A DNA stretch of 64,000 nt. It comes from a beta proteobacterium L13. Lineage in GTDB: Bacteria; Pseudomonadota; Gammaproteobacteria; Burkholderiales; Chromobacteriaceae. Location: the NCBI GenBank assembly GCA_000335715.1, contig AMYZ01000009.1, forward strand, positions 62,001 to 126,000. The letters are read 5' to 3'. A program made the translations under genes and the position numbers. This document shows, piece after piece, positions 28,895-41,361 of the stretch. How positions within the stretch are numbered: position 1 is the first letter of the stretch; each line of letters starts with the position of its first letter. The notes under the pieces were generated by a model. That model was not told the origin of the DNA and ran no database searches. It was given only the letters and a program-made list of their open reading frames with translations.

Positions 28895-30544
28895 ATGCTG
28901 ACTTATTCCGCGCAAAGCCAGGTTGCCGCCCGGCCTACCGAAAAACCCTGGGTGCTGTTGCTGCTGTGTTTTGTCTGGCTATGGCCTGGCATTCTGGGGC
29001 ATACGCCCTGGAAACCTGACGAGCCTTACGTTACTGCCGTGGTGCAGGGCTTTGTTGCAGGTGGCCACTGGCTGTTGCCCGCTATCGACGGCCAACCTTA
29101 TCTGGAAAACTCGCCGCTGTACTACTGGGTTGCCGCCGGCCTGGCGCGTTTGCTGTCCCCGTGGCTACTACCGCTGCACGACGCAGCGCGGTTGGCCACG
29201 CCACTATTCATGGCGGTAGCGCTGGCGTTTGCCGGGGGCATTGGGCGCGAGCTGATCGGCCGCCGCCATGGCCGCAGTGTGGTGATGATCCTGATCGGTT
29301 GCCTGGGGCTGATTGTTACCGGGCATGAAATGAACCCGGTGGTGGCGGGTTTTGCCGGTTTCTCGGCGGCTTTGTACGCCATGGTGCTCAGCCGCCGCGC
29401 CCCGGCGCTGGCAGGAGCCTTGCTGGGCGCGGCCAGCGTGGTGGTATTCCTGTCTACCAACCTGCTGCAGCTGCTGCTGGTGTGGAGTGTGGCGCTGCTG
29501 CTGCCTGCCTTTGCCAGCTGGCGTAACAAGCGCTATGCCATCACCCTGACCATGGCGCTGCTGTTTGCCTTGCCTTTGCTGCTGGTGTGGCCGTGGGCAC
29601 TGTATAAAAACTATCCGCTGGTATTCCAGCAGTGGTGGCAGGCCTACGCGCTGGGGCCGCTGCACGGTTTTGGCGGTATCGGCCTGTTTCACGAGCTGGG
29701 CTACTACCCCAAACTGGTGTTGTGGTACGCCTGGCCGGCCTGGCCACTCGCGGCCTGGGCGCTATGGAAAAACCGCCGTTACGAGCTGCCCATGCTGCAG
29801 CTGCCGCTGCTGAGCTTTGCGGTGCTACTGTTGCTGCTGACCTTCTCCAATAACACCCATACCGAAGATGCCATGCCGCTGCTGCTGCCGCTGGCGGTGC
29901 TGGCTGCGGTAGAGCTCGATAGCCTGCGCCGTGGTGCAGCAGCTTTCCTGAACTGGTTTGGCCTGATGGCCTTTGGCTTCTTTGCCCTGCTGGTGTGGCT
30001 GGGCTGGGCGGCCATGAACTTTGGCTGGCCGGCCAGGTTGGCCGCACGTGCCGAGTATTTCAGCCCGTACTACACGCCGCAGGTTTCGCTGCTGGCCGTG
30101 CTGCTGGCGCTGCTGGCGACGGCGGTGTGGGTGTGGGCCGTTACGCGGCGCCATTTGCGCGGCCGCCAGGCCATTACCAACTGGGCTGCCGGCTTATCGC
30201 TGCTATGGGGCTTGCTGCTGACGCTCTGGCTGCCGTTTCTGGACGCGGCCAAGAGCTACCAGCCGGTGGTGGCGGGCATGATGAAAGCCATGCCGGCAGG
30301 GGATAAATGCGTGGCGATAGACGAGCGCCAGATGATGGCGCGTGTGAGCTGGCAGTACTACGCCCAGCTGCGCCTGAAGCCGCTAGCAGCAGGGCAGGCC
30401 GTGCCGTGCACGCTACAGCTGGTAGTGGGCGACAAGGATCGGCCGCCGCAAATAGCGGGGTGGCAGCTGCGCTGGCAGGGTAGCCGCCCGCGTGACAAGC
30501 ACGAGGTGTATTACCTGCTGCAGCGCGTGCCGGCAGCGCATTAA
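28895..30544 (+). CDS. Membrane glycosyltransferase of the ArnT/GT39-83 type
   Basis: A 549-residue polytopic protein with about eleven hydrophobic segments. The first periplasmic loop carries PWKPDEPYVT, where the D-E pair matches the acidic catalytic motif of lipid-linked sugar transferases (ArnT, PMT), followed by QPYLENSPLYYW, the usual substrate-binding continuation. Donors are undecaprenyl-phosphate sugars; acceptors may be lipid A, glycans or proteins. ATG at 28895 is chosen; the frame is open to 28781 but crosses the preceding terminator. No arn operon is adjacent, so 4-aminoarabinose transfer is not implied. Confidence 0.82.
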   Translation: MLTYSAQSQVAARPTEKPWVLLLLCFVWLWPGILGHTPWKPDEPYVTAVVQGFVAGGHWLLPAIDGQPYLENSPLYYWVAAGLARLLSPWLLPLHDAARLATPLFMAVALAFAGGIGRELIGRRHGRSVVMILIGCLGLIVTGHEMNPVVAGFAGFSAALYAMVLSRRAPALAGALLGAASVVVFLSTNLLQLLLVWSVALLLPAFASWRNKRYAITLTMALLFALPLLLVWPWALYKNYPLVFQQWWQAYALGPLHGFGGIGLFHELGYYPKLVLWYAWPAWPLAAWALWKNRRYELPMLQLPLLSFAVLLLLLTFSNNTHTEDAMPLLLPLAVLAAVELDSLRRGAAAFLNWFGLMAFGFFALLVWLGWAAMNFGWPARLAARAEYFSPYYTPQVSLLAVLLALLATAVWVWAVTRRHLRGRQAITNWAAGLSLLWGLLLTLWLPFLDAAKSYQPVVAGMMKAMPAGDKCVAIDERQMMARVSWQYYAQLRLKPLAAGQAVPCTLQLVVGDKDRPPQIAGWQLRWQGSRPRDKHEVYYLLQRVPAAH

Positions 30545-30564
30545 GCTTGAGCGCTGCCAGTAAT

Positions 30565-30600
30565 AAAGCCAAGGCCACCGCATGCGGTGGCCTTGGCTTT
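30565..30600. terminator. Long perfect palindrome, probable bidirectional terminator
   Basis: AAAGCCAAGGCCACCGCA is followed directly by its exact complement, giving a 36-base perfect palindrome with A and T tails at its ends. It lies 20 bases past the glycosyltransferase stop and 41 bases before the convergent acetoacetyl-CoA synthetase stop. Confidence 0.85.
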
Positions 30601-30641
30601 TGGGCTATGGCGGCCAAGCCGGGTTGGCCGCAGGCTAAATG

Positions 30642-32603
<1,962 letters not shown>

Positions 32604-32683
32604 GGGTGGGTCTCCTCTACGTCGTGTTATTCCGGCGGTATCGTTATATGTAGTGTACGACGGCGGCTTATGCCGCAACAGGC

Positions 32684-33223
32684 TCAGTCTTCCTTATAGC
32701 TGCCGTCGTGCATCCAGCGGGCGTGCTGCGGGGCTTTGCGCGTGGCGGCCCATTCGTTGAGCATGTCCCACTTGGCTTCGTCCAGCAGCTGCATCATGCG
32801 CGGCGTGCCGCTATTGCAGGCCAGCTCCAGGCGGTGGCCGTTGGGGTCGAAGAAGTAGATGCTCTGGAAAATGGTGTGGTTGGTGGGGCCGATCACCTTG
32901 ATACCGGCCGCTTCCAGCCGTGCCTTGGTGGCCAGCAGGGTATCCATGTCGGCCACCTCCAGCGCCAAGTGCTGCACCCAGGCCGGGGTGTTCGGGTCAC
33001 GGCCCATTTCCGGGCTGTTGGGCAGCTCGAAGAAGGCCAGGATATTGCCCTGGCCTGCGTCCAGGAACACGTGCATGTACGGGTCCGGCTGCTTGGTGGA
33101 CGGCACTTCGTTTTCGGCAATGGCCAGCACGAACTTCATGTCGAGGTGTTTTACATACCACTCGACGGTTTCTTTGGCGTCTTTGCAGCGGTAGGCCACG
33201 TGGTGGATTTTCTGGATCAGCAT
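32684..33223 (-). CDS. VOC-family (glyoxalase/dioxygenase fold) protein
   Basis: The 179-residue protein has paired beta-alpha-beta-beta-beta modules: IHHVAYRCKDAKETVEWYVKHLD at the start and VQHLALEVADMDTLL in the second half, with likely metal ligands H (IHHV), H (VQHL) and E (GHRLELAC). It could be an extradiol-type or glyoxalase-type enzyme; substrate unknown. It is divergent from the IclR regulator with a 149-base gap and precedes acetoacetyl-CoA synthetase by 80 bases, suggesting joint regulation. Confidence 0.8.
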   Translation of the reverse strand: MLIQKIHHVAYRCKDAKETVEWYVKHLDMKFVLAIAENEVPSTKQPDPYMHVFLDAGQGNILAFFELPNSPEMGRDPNTPAWVQHLALEVADMDTLLATKARLEAAGIKVIGPTNHTIFQSIYFFDPNGHRLELACNSGTPRMMQLLDEAKWDMLNEWAATRKAPQHARWMHDGSYKED

Positions 33224-33372
33224 GGTGTTGTCTCCGTGTGCGGGGCAGCGATGGCTGCATGGCCTGAACCATACTGCAATGTTAGATATTGCTCAACAGG
33301 TTTGATATTAACAAACTCGATGCGAGCGGCAGCAATGCTACACTGTGGCGATACTGACTTGCTTTTATCGTT

Positions 33373-34140
33373 ATGGACGCAGAAAAAGACGCCCGCCGCG
33401 GCATTCAATCCATCGAGGTAGGCGGCACCCTGTTGCAAGCGCTGGTGCGCGCCGGCGCACCGATGATGCTGAAAGACCTGGCGCGCGACGCCGGCATGCC
33501 GCCTGCCAAAGCGCACCCCTACCTGGTGAGCTTTGGCAAGCTGGGCCTGGTGGAACAAGACGCCGTGACCGGCCAGTACCGGCTGGGCAGCTTTGCGCTG
33601 CAAATGGGCCTGACCGCGCTGCACGAGCTGGATGCGGTCAAGATTGCCAGCGACGCCGCCACCCGGCTGGCGCTGGACATCAACCAGAACGTGGCGCTGG
33701 CGGTGTGGGGCAACCACGGGCCCACCGTGGTGCGCATCGTGGAGTGCAACCGCATCGTGCATATCAATATGCGCACCGGCAGCGTGATGTCGGTGTTGGA
33801 TTCGGCCACCGGCCGCGTGTTTGCTGCCTGGCTGCCGGCCGAGCTGACGCGTGCCGTCATCGAAAGCGAGCTGGCACACAAGCCGCCAGGGCAGCAGCCC
33901 GAGCTGGCGGCCACGCTGGCAGAGGTGCGCGAGCAGGGCATGGCGCGTGCGGTAGGCTACCCGCTGCCGGGTATCAACGCCTTGTCGGCACCGGTGTTCG
34001 ACAGTAGCGGCCAACTGGCGCTGGTGATGACCACGCTGGGCCCGGCGGCCGCTTTCGACGCGGCCTGGGGTGGCCCGTTGGCGCAGGCGCTGGCGGCCTG
34101 TGCCGCCGCCACCTCGCGCAGCCTGGGCTACCACAGCTAG
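33373..34140 (+). CDS. IclR-family transcriptional regulator
   Basis: A 255-residue regulator with an N-terminal winged helix ([48 protein letters not shown]) and the larger effector domain ([33 protein letters not shown]). It is divergent from the VOC/AACS genes, which are its likely targets, and its stop overlaps that of liuE by four bases in convergent orientation. The effector is not known. Confidence 0.9.
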   Translation: MDAEKDARRGIQSIEVGGTLLQALVRAGAPMMLKDLARDAGMPPAKAHPYLVSFGKLGLVEQDAVTGQYRLGSFALQMGLTALHELDAVKIASDAATRLALDINQNVALAVWGNHGPTVVRIVECNRIVHINMRTGSVMSVLDSATGRVFAAWLPAELTRAVIESELAHKPPGQQPELAATLAEVREQGMARAVGYPLPGINALSAPVFDSSGQLALVMTTLGPAAAFDAAWGGPLAQALAACAAATSRSLGYHS

Positions 34141-35036
34141 GCCGCCAGCCCCCGGCCGCGCGCCTTGGCGTAGCGCGAGCCTGGCTCGCGGCCCAGGGCG
34201 TCGGCGATGAACCACGCGGTATCGGCCACGCGGTTAATGTCGACCCCGGTGTGATAACCCAGGCCGTGCAGCAGGTACAACACGTCTTCGGTGGCCACGT
34301 TGCCGGACGCGCCTTTGGCGTACGGGCAGCCGCCCAGGCCGGATACCGAGCTGTCAAAGGTGCGCACGCCGGCTTGCAAGGCGGTGTGGATGTTGGCGAT
34401 GGCCATGCCGTAGGTGTCGTGGAAGTGGCCGGCCAGCTTGGCTACCGGCACCTGCTCGCTTACCGCGTCCAGCATGGCGGTTACTTTATCCGGCGTGCCC
34501 ACGCCGATGGTGTCGCCCAGCGAAATCTCGTAACAGCCCATGTCGTACAGCGCACGGGCTACCTCGGCCACTTTGCGCGGCGCGATGGCGCCTTCGTACG
34601 GGCAGCCCACCACGCACGACACGTAGCCGCGAACGCGAACGTTGGCCGCCACCGCGCGCTTCATCACCGATTCGAAGCGCTGCAGGCTCTCGGCGATGCT
34701 GGCGTTGATGTTCTTCTGGCTAAAGGCCTCGCTGGCGGCGCCAAACACGGCAATCTCGCGCACGCCGGCTGCCAGCGCCGCGTCCAGGCCCTTGTCGTTG
34801 GGCACCAGCACCGGGTAGTTCACCGTGCCGTCCAGCGGTAGCGCTTGCAGCACCTCGTCGCTGTCCGCCATCTGCGGCACCCACTTCGGTGATACAAAGG
34901 CGCCGGCTTCAATGTTCAGCAGGCCGCTTGCGGCCAACCTTTGAATCAGCTCGACCTTTACCGCTAGCGGTACGGTCTGTTTTTCGTTCTGCAGCCCGTC
35001 GCGCGGGCCGACTTCCACAATCTTCACGTGTGTCAT
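34137..35036 (-). CDS. liuE: Hydroxymethylglutaryl-CoA lyase
   Basis: Cleaves HMG-CoA to acetyl-CoA and acetoacetate, the last step of leucine degradation. The 299-residue TIM-barrel enzyme shows [13 protein letters not shown] at the start (metal-binding Asp), HFHDTYGMA (metal His pair) and the signature [15 protein letters not shown] with the catalytic Cys. ATG at 35036 (MTHVKIVE). It is the distal gene of the leftward liu run, separated from liuD by an inverted-repeat element. Confidence 0.95.
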   Translation of the reverse strand: MTHVKIVEVGPRDGLQNEKQTVPLAVKVELIQRLAASGLLNIEAGAFVSPKWVPQMADSDEVLQALPLDGTVNYPVLVPNDKGLDAALAAGVREIAVFGAASEAFSQKNINASIAESLQRFESVMKRAVAANVRVRGYVSCVVGCPYEGAIAPRKVAEVARALYDMGCYEISLGDTIGVGTPDKVTAMLDAVSEQVPVAKLAGHFHDTYGMAIANIHTALQAGVRTFDSSVSGLGGCPYAKGASGNVATEDVLYLLHGLGYHTGVDINRVADTAWFIADALGREPGSRYAKARGRGLAA

Positions 35037-35052
35037 GTTTTGATCCTTTGGG

Positions 35053-35160
35053 GCCACGAAATCCGCGAAAAGCACAAAATACTTTGAATGCACCGAGTCC
35101 CGCGTACTAGCCCGTTATCAAGCTATGCATTTTTTCGTGTTGTTTTGCGGGTTTCGTGGC
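35053..35160. repeat. Inverted-pair repeat element, liuE-liuD gap
   Basis: Left arm GCCACGAAATCCGCGAAAA (35053) and right arm TTTTGCGGGTTTCGTGGC (ending 35160) are imperfect complements about 70 bases apart. Same family as the elements at 38201 and 39976. Confidence 0.75.
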
Positions 35161-35171
35161 TGGCAGGTTGT

Positions 35172-37139
35172 TCAATCCGCCTCGAAATCCACCAGCTCGT
35201 CGCCGTCGCCTACCTGCTCGCCGGCGGCAAAGTAGAACGCTTTCACCACGCCGTCGGCCGGGGCGGTGATGGTGTGTTCCATTTTCATCGCCTCCAGGAT
35301 CAGTAGCGGCTCGCCCTTGGCGATGCGGGCGCCGGCTTCGGCCACCAGTGCCACCACGCGGCCCGGCATCGGGGCCTTGAGGTGGGTTTCGCCGTGCACG
35401 CCGCCTTCGGTAAAGGCGTACGGGTCCACGTAGTCCAGCGCCACGCGTTCGCCGTCGGCAAACAGCACGCGCTGCCGGCCGTGGCGCACCACGGTGGCGG
35501 CCAGTTGCTTGCCGTCCAGTGTCACGTGCAGCGTATGGCCGTGCAGGCTGGCTTTGGCGTGCAGCGTGCTGCCGGCGGCGGCGATGCGGTAGCCGTCGGC
35601 ATCGTGCTTCACTGTCACGCTGTGGCCGGTATCACCCTGCTCGAAGCTTATGCGCCGGGCGTGGCTGCCGTTCAGGCGCCAGCCGGCTAGCGTGGCAAAA
35701 GCATCATCGCCAGCGGCCTGGCTGGCCAGCACTTCGGCCAGTGCCAGCAGGGCGAGCTGTGTCGCGCTTGGTGCGGCAGGCGCGGGGAGCAGGCTGTCGT
35801 GGTGGCGCGCTATCAGGCCGGTGTCCACATTGCCGCTGGCAAAGTCCACGTTGGCCGCAATGCGGCGCAGGAAGCGGATATTGGTGGTGACGCCCACGAC
35901 CTGGTAGGCGGCCAGCGCGGCGTCCAGCTGCTGTAGCGCGGCTTCGCGGCTTTCGCCCCACACGATCAGTTTGGCGATCATCGGGTCGTAGAACGGGCTG
36001 ATGCTGTCGCCCTGCAGCACGCCGGTATCCACACGCACATTGCCGCTTTCCGGCGGCGGCACCAGGTGCACCAGCGTACCGGTGGCCGGCAGGAAGCCTT
36101 TGTCCGGGTCTTCGGCGTAGATGCGCGCCTCGATGCTGTGGCCGCGAATCTGCAGCTGGTTCTGCGCCAGCGGCAAAGGTTGGCCGCAGGCCACTTTCAG
36201 CTGCCACGCCACCAGGTCCTGGCCGGTGATCATCTCGGTAACCGGGTGTTCTACCTGCAGGCGGGTGTTCATTTCCATGAAGTAGAACTGGCCGCTGTCG
36301 ACATCCATGATGAACTCCACGGTGCCGGCGCCCATGTAGCCTACAGCGCGGGCTGCAGCCACGGCGGCCTCGCCCATGGCGCGGCGGGTATCGGCCGGCA
36401 GGTGCGGCGCCGGCGCTTCTTCCAGTACTTTCTGGTGGCGGCGCTGTACCGAGCAGTCGCGTTCGAACAGGTACACGCAGCCGCCCAGGCTATCGGCAAA
36501 CAACTGGATTTCCACGTGGCGCGGGCGGGTCAGGTATTTTTCTACCAGCACCTTGTCGTCGCCAAAGCTGGCGCGCGCCTCGCGCTGGCAGCTGGCCAGG
36601 GCTGCTTCGAAATCGGCGCTCTTTTCCACAATGCGCATGCCTTTGCCGCCACCGCCGGCGCTGGCCTTGATCAGCACCGGGTAGCCCATGGCGTCGGCTT
36701 GCGCTTGCAGGAAGGCGGGCGCCTGTTCGTCGCCGTGGTAGCCGGGCACCAGCGGCACACCGGCTTTTTCCATCAGCGCTTTGGCGGCAGATTTGCTACC
36801 CATGGCGGCAATGGCGCTGGCTGGCGGGCCGATGAAGGCGATGCCGGCGGCTTCGCAGGCGGCGGCGAAGTCTTCGTTTTCCGATAAAAAGCCGTAGCCG
36901 GGGTGCACGGCCTGCGCGCCGCTCTGGCGGGCGATGTCCAGGATCAGCTCGGCCTTCAGGTAAGACTCGGCCGCCGGCGCCGGGCCCAGGCGCCAGGCTT
37001 CGTCGGCCAGCTTCACAAAGCGGGCATCTGCGTCGGCGTCGGAGTACACCGCCACGGTGCGGATACCCATGGCGCGGGCGGTTTTGATCACGCGGCAGGC
37101 AATTTCGCCGCGGTTGGCAATGAGGATCTTGCTGAACAT
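35172..37139 (-). CDS. liuD: Methylcrotonyl-CoA carboxylase biotin-containing (alpha) subunit
   Basis: Carboxylates 3-methylcrotonyl-CoA together with LiuB. The 655-residue protein has a biotin-carboxylase N-domain (FSKILIANRGEIACR), ATP-grasp region (SAGGGGKGMRIV, FMEMNTRLQVEHPVTE), a linker BT domain and a C-terminal biotinyl domain with EAMKM, Lys619 being the biotin site. ATG at 37139 is the conserved start; the upstream extension holds a GTTGGCCGC copy. Chemistry and cluster position distinguish it from acetyl- or propionyl-CoA carboxylase. Confidence 0.95.
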   Translation of the reverse strand: MFSKILIANRGEIACRVIKTARAMGIRTVAVYSDADADARFVKLADEAWRLGPAPAAESYLKAELILDIARQSGAQAVHPGYGFLSENEDFAAACEAAGIAFIGPPASAIAAMGSKSAAKALMEKAGVPLVPGYHGDEQAPAFLQAQADAMGYPVLIKASAGGGGKGMRIVEKSADFEAALASCQREARASFGDDKVLVEKYLTRPRHVEIQLFADSLGGCVYLFERDCSVQRRHQKVLEEAPAPHLPADTRRAMGEAAVAAARAVGYMGAGTVEFIMDVDSGQFYFMEMNTRLQVEHPVTEMITGQDLVAWQLKVACGQPLPLAQNQLQIRGHSIEARIYAEDPDKGFLPATGTLVHLVPPPESGNVRVDTGVLQGDSISPFYDPMIAKLIVWGESREAALQQLDAALAAYQVVGVTTNIRFLRRIAANVDFASGNVDTGLIARHHDSLLPAPAAPSATQLALLALAEVLASQAAGDDAFATLAGWRLNGSHARRISFEQGDTGHSVTVKHDADGYRIAAAGSTLHAKASLHGHTLHVTLDGKQLAATVVRHGRQRVLFADGERVALDYVDPYAFTEGGVHGETHLKAPMPGRVVALVAEAGARIAKGEPLLILEAMKMEHTITAPADGVVKAFYFAAGEQVGDGDELVDFEAD

Positions 37140-37322
37140 GGGGCGGTTTACCTCGGGGGCGGCCGGCGCAGGGTTGGCCGCAACGCGGCTGGCGCAAGGG
37201 GTAGGGTAGGCGTGCATGGTGTGTCCTGTCTGGCCACTAAGCGCACGCAAGTCACGGCTGGCGGGCATTGCCACGCGCGCCTGTCAGGCCGTGCGGCCTG
37301 CGCTGTTCTGGCGTGCTTGTCC

Positions 37323-37346
37323 GTGTCTTGCGTGTGCTTTCGTGGC
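37323..37346. repeat. Single arm of the liu-gap repeat, liuD-liuC gap
   Basis: GTGTCTTGCGTGTGCTTTCGTGGC resembles the right arms of the elements at 35053, 38201 and 39976; no clear left arm was found nearby. Confidence 0.5.
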
Positions 37347-37351
37347 AAAAA

Positions 37352-38137
37352 TCATTGCCAGCTCGGCGGGCGCTTTTCGAAGAAGGCGGCCAGGCCTTCG
37401 CGGGCTTCGTCGGTAATGCGGATGGCAGCAATGCGGTGCGCGGTGTCCGACAGCAGCTCGTCATCCAGCGGCGAGCTGTCGTGCAGGCAGCCCAACAGGT
37501 CCTTGGCGGCGGCCAGTGCGTGCGGTGCGCCTTTGCCCAGCTCGGCGGCGATCTCGGCGATGCGGCTGTCCAGCGCGTCCTCAGCTACTACTTCGTGCAC
37601 CAGGCCGATGCGTAGCGCGGTGGCGGCGTCGATACGCTCGGCGCTCAGGAAGTAACGGCGTGCCTGGCGCCAGCCGATGGCGTCGGCCACGTAGGGGCCG
37701 ATGGTGGCCGGAATCAGGCCCAGCCGCACTTCGGTCAGCGCAAAGCGGGCGGCGTCGGTAGCCACGGCGATGTCGCACACGGCGGTCAGGCCGGTGCCGC
37801 CGGCCAGCGCGGCACCGTGAATGCGGGCGATCACCGGTTTGCGGCTGCGGTAAATGCCTTTGAGCATGGCGGCCAGCTTGTTGGCGTCTTCCAGGTTTTG
37901 CGCTTCGGTGTAGCCGGCGGCGCGGCGCATCCAGTCCAGGTCGGCACCGGCGGAGAAGCTCTTGCCGTGGCCAGCCAGCACGATCACGCGCACGCTGTCG
38001 TCACGGTTCAGCTCGCGGAAGGCGGCGCTGAGGTCGGCGATGAGGTGCTCGTTCATCGCGTTGTGCAGCTCGGGGCGGTTCATCCAGACGGTGGCCACCT
38101 GGCCGCTGCGGGTGATTTCCAAAGTGCTGTAGTTCAT
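37352..38137 (-). CDS. liuC: Methylglutaconyl-CoA hydratase (enoyl-CoA hydratase family)
   Basis: Hydrates 3-methylglutaconyl-CoA to HMG-CoA. The 261-residue crotonase-fold protein has WMNRPELHNAMN, the oxyanion-hole segment GHGKSFSAGADLDWMRR, and IHGAALAGGTGLTAVCDIAVA. The family alone does not fix the substrate; location between liuB and liuD does. Confidence 0.92.
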   Translation of the reverse strand: MNYSTLEITRSGQVATVWMNRPELHNAMNEHLIADLSAAFRELNRDDSVRVIVLAGHGKSFSAGADLDWMRRAAGYTEAQNLEDANKLAAMLKGIYRSRKPVIARIHGAALAGGTGLTAVCDIAVATDAARFALTEVRLGLIPATIGPYVADAIGWRQARRYFLSAERIDAATALRIGLVHEVVAEDALDSRIAEIAAELGKGAPHALAAAKDLLGCLHDSSPLDDELLSDTAHRIAAIRITDEAREGLAAFFEKRPPSWQ

Positions 38138-38200
38138 TTGAAAACCCTTTCATTTTTTGCCACATAAGCCAGCGGAGGACACAGAAGAACCTGGTTCTTT

Positions 38201-38323
38201 GCCACGAAACCCACGAAAACACACGAAAAATCTAAGTAAATCGTCGGCAGTTTTTGCTTGACGCTTAACTTAAAGCAGCTCGTCCTTGGCCTTTATTTCG
38301 TGTTGTTTCGTGTTTTTCGTGGC
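38201..38323. repeat. Inverted-pair repeat element, liuC-liuB gap
   Basis: Left arm GCCACGAAACCCACGAAAA at 38201 and right arm TTTCGTGTTTTTCGTGGC ending at 38323 are near-complementary, with about 65 bases between. The gap of 221 bases between liuC and liuB holds no gene. Confidence 0.75.
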
Positions 38324-38358
38324 AGAAAGGTTTGTGCACTTCCGTGGCTAAATAAAAA

Positions 38359-39957
38359 TTACATGCGGAACACGCCGAAACGCGTGCTTTGCACCGGTGC
38401 CGACAGGCTGGCTTCCAGCGCCAGGCTCAGCACCTCGCGCGTTTGGGCCGGGTCGATTACGCCGTCGTCCCACAGGCGCGCGCTGGCGTAGTAGGGGTGG
38501 CCCTGTGCTTCGTACTGCTCGCGTACCGGTGCTTTCAGCGCTTCTTCCTGCTCGGCGCTAAACGCATCGCCCAGCTGTTCTTTCTTTACCTGGGCCAGCA
38601 CGCCAGCGGCTTGTTCGCCACCCATCACCGAAATGCGGCTATTGGGCCACATCCACAAAAAGCGCGGGCTGTAGGCGCGGCCGCACATGCCGTAGTTGCC
38701 GGCGCCGAAGCTGCCGCCGATCAGCACAGTGAACTTGGGCACGCTGGCGCAGGCCACGGCGGTGACCAGCTTGGCGCCATCCTTGGCGATGCCGCCGTTT
38801 TCGTACTTCTTGCCCACCATGAAGCCGGTGATGTTCTGCAGGAAGACGAGCGGAATGCCGCGCTGGCAGCACAGCTCGACAAAGTGGGCGCCCTTGAGTG
38901 CCGACTCGGAAAACAGGATGCCGTTGTTGGCGATGATGCCGACGCGGTAGCCGTTGAGGCGGGCAAAACCGGTGACCAGGGTGGTGCCGTAGTTCTGCTT
39001 GAATTCGTCGAAGTCGGAGTCGTCCACCAGGCGGGCGATGATCTCGCGCACGTCGAACGGCTTTTTGCTGTCGGCCGGAATCACGCCGTAGATTTCCTCG
39101 GCGCCGTAGCGTGGCGGGCGCGGCTCGATGCGGTCTAGCCGGCCTTGCTTATGCCAGTTCAGGTCGGCCACGATGCGGCGGGCAATGGCCAGTGCGTGGG
39201 CGTCGCTTTGCGCCAGGTGGTCGGCCACGCCGCTGATGCGGGTGTGCACGTCGCCGCCGCCCAGCTCCTCGGCGGAGACCACTTCACCGGTAGCCGCTTT
39301 TACCAGCGGCGGCCCGCCCAGGAAGATGGTGCCTTGCTCTTTGACGATGACGGTTTCGTCGCTCATCGCCGGTACGTAGGCGCCACCGGCGGTGCAGCTA
39401 CCCATCACCACGGCGATTTGCGGTATGCCGGCGGCAGACAGATTGGCCTGGTTGTAGAAGATGCGGCCGAAGTGTTCGCGGTCGGGGAACACTTCGTCTT
39501 GCAGCGGCAGGAAGGCGCCGCCGGAATCCACCAGGTAGACGCAGGGCAGGCGGTTTTCGCGGGCGATTTCCTGCGCGCGCAGGTGCTTTTTCACCGTCAT
39601 CGGGTAGTAGGTGCCGCCCTTGACGGTGGCGTCGTTGGCCACGATCAGGCAGTCGATGCCGCTGATGCGGCCAACCCCGGTGATGACGCCGGCACCCGGG
39701 GCGTCGTCGTTGTACATGCCGAAGGCGGCCAGCTGCGACAGCTCCAGGAACGGTGCGCCCGGGTCCAGCAGCAGGTCGATGCGTTCGCGCGGCAGCAGCT
39801 TGCCTTTGGCCACGTGCTTGTCGCGCGCCTTGTCGCCGCCACCCAGCGCGGCGCGGGCCACTTTGGCTTTCAGGTCGGCGACGATGCTGCGCATCTTGTC
39901 GGCGTTGGCCTGGAAGTCGGCCGCACGCGGGGAAAGCTTGGATTCGATGATGGGCAT
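38359..39957 (-). CDS. liuB: Methylcrotonyl-CoA carboxylase carboxyltransferase (beta) subunit
   Basis: The 532-residue protein is an acyl-CoA carboxyltransferase: [23 protein letters not shown] near the start, [21 protein letters not shown] (methylcrotonyl-type) and the C-terminal [24 protein letters not shown]. These blocks match MCC beta rather than propionyl-CoA carboxylase. ATG at 39957 (MPIIESKL). Partner of LiuD. Confidence 0.95.
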   Translation of the reverse strand: MPIIESKLSPRAADFQANADKMRSIVADLKAKVARAALGGGDKARDKHVAKGKLLPRERIDLLLDPGAPFLELSQLAAFGMYNDDAPGAGVITGVGRISGIDCLIVANDATVKGGTYYPMTVKKHLRAQEIARENRLPCVYLVDSGGAFLPLQDEVFPDREHFGRIFYNQANLSAAGIPQIAVVMGSCTAGGAYVPAMSDETVIVKEQGTIFLGGPPLVKAATGEVVSAEELGGGDVHTRISGVADHLAQSDAHALAIARRIVADLNWHKQGRLDRIEPRPPRYGAEEIYGVIPADSKKPFDVREIIARLVDDSDFDEFKQNYGTTLVTGFARLNGYRVGIIANNGILFSESALKGAHFVELCCQRGIPLVFLQNITGFMVGKKYENGGIAKDGAKLVTAVACASVPKFTVLIGGSFGAGNYGMCGRAYSPRFLWMWPNSRISVMGGEQAAGVLAQVKKEQLGDAFSAEQEEALKAPVREQYEAQGHPYYASARLWDDGVIDPAQTREVLSLALEASLSAPVQSTRFGVFRM

Positions 39958-39975
39958 GGTTGGACAACCCCTTTT

Positions 39976-40067
39976 GCCACGAAACCCACGAAAAGACACG
40001 AAAGGAAACCGAGAGATGAAACGGGTTCAGTGGGGTCTTTTTCGTGTTTTTTTGCGGGTTTCGTGGC
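39976..40067. repeat. Inverted-pair repeat element, liuB-liuA gap
   Basis: Left arm GCCACGAAACCCACGAAAA at 39976 and right arm TTTTGCGGGTTTCGTGGC ending at 40067 are near-perfect complements with about 50 bases between; they fill nearly all of the 128-base gap. Confidence 0.8.
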
Positions 40068-40085
40068 CTATATGTTTTTCAGGTT

Positions 40086-41255
40086 TTAGCGGGTTTCGGC
40101 CATCAGCTCGCGGCCGATCAGCCAGCGGCGGATCTCGCTGGTGCCGGCGCCGATTTCGTACAGCTTGGCGTCGCGCAGCAGGCGGCCGGTGGGGTATTCG
40201 TTGATGTAGCCGTTACCGCCCAGGCACTGGATGGCGTCCAGCGCCATCTGGGTGGCGCCTTCGGCGGCGTACAGGATGGCACCGGCGGCGTCCTTGCGCG
40301 TCTGGCGGCCTTGCTCGCCACGGTCCAGCGCCTGGCCTACCGCGTACACATAGGCGCGGCTGGCCGACAGCTTGACGTACATATCGGCCAGTTTGCCCTG
40401 CATCAGCTGGAAGTCGCCGATGGCCTGGCCAAACTGCTTGCGGTCGTTCAGGTAGGGCACCACCACGTCCATGCAGCCTTGCATGATGCCCAAGGGGCCT
40501 GCGGCCAGTACGGCGCGTTCGAAGTCCAGGCCGCTCATCAGTACTTTCACGCCGTTGCCTTCGCCGCCCAGCACGTTGGCCGCAGGCACGAAGCAATCGT
40601 CAAAGAAGATGGGGTAGGTGTTGGAGCCGCGCATGCCCAGCTTGTCCAGCTTGCTGCCGTGGCTGAAACCGGCAAAGCCCTTTTCCACGATGAAGGCGGT
40701 CATGCCTTTCGGGCCGGCGTTGACGTCGGTCTTGGCGTACACCACCAGGGTATCGGCGTCGCCGCCGTTGGTGATCCACATCTTGCTGCCGTTGAGCTTG
40801 TAGCCGCCATCCACCTTGTCGGCACGCAGTTTCATGCTGACCACGTCGGAGCCGGCGTTGGGTTCGGACATCGCCAGCGCGCCGATATGGTCGCCGCTGA
40901 TCAGCTTGGGCAGGTATTTCTGGCGCTGTTCGTCGTTACCGTTCTTGAAGATCTGGTTCACGCACAGATTGGAGTGGGCACCGTAGGACAGTGCCACCGA
41001 GGCGCTGGCGCGGCTGATTTCTTCCATGGCGATCATGTGCGCCAGATAGCCCATATTGGCGCCGCCGTATTGCTCGGACACGGTAATGCCCAAGAGGCCC
41101 AGGTCGCCGAACTTCTTCCACAGGTCGGCCGGAAACAGGTTGTCGCGGTCGATGTCGGCGGCGCGCGGCGCGATCTCGCTGGCGGCGAATTCGCGCACCG
41201 CTTCGCGCAGCATGTCGTAGGTTTCGCCAAAGTCAAAGCGCAGGCTGCTGTACAT
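40086..41255 (-). CDS. liuA: Isovaleryl-CoA dehydrogenase
   Basis: Flavoprotein that oxidises isovaleryl-CoA to 3-methylcrotonyl-CoA. The 389-residue protein has the acyl-CoA dehydrogenase blocks [42 protein letters not shown] and [33 protein letters not shown]. The GAGTSEIRR end is typical of isovaleryl-CoA dehydrogenase. It is the first gene of the leftward liu run, with a LiuR-type operator 120 bases upstream. Confidence 0.95.
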   Translation of the reverse strand: MYSSLRFDFGETYDMLREAVREFAASEIAPRAADIDRDNLFPADLWKKFGDLGLLGITVSEQYGGANMGYLAHMIAMEEISRASASVALSYGAHSNLCVNQIFKNGNDEQRQKYLPKLISGDHIGALAMSEPNAGSDVVSMKLRADKVDGGYKLNGSKMWITNGGDADTLVVYAKTDVNAGPKGMTAFIVEKGFAGFSHGSKLDKLGMRGSNTYPIFFDDCFVPAANVLGGEGNGVKVLMSGLDFERAVLAAGPLGIMQGCMDVVVPYLNDRKQFGQAIGDFQLMQGKLADMYVKLSASRAYVYAVGQALDRGEQGRQTRKDAAGAILYAAEGATQMALDAIQCLGGNGYINEYPTGRLLRDAKLYEIGAGTSEIRRWLIGRELMAETR

Positions 41256-41361
41256 GTTTTCTCCTCCGTGCCCGGGCGGGCGGCTGTCTCTGTGTGCCCC
41301 TCGTGCCGTGTGCCGAGTGGCCCTTGTATTGATAGGCGGTTTCCCGCCTGCTTATGGTTTT

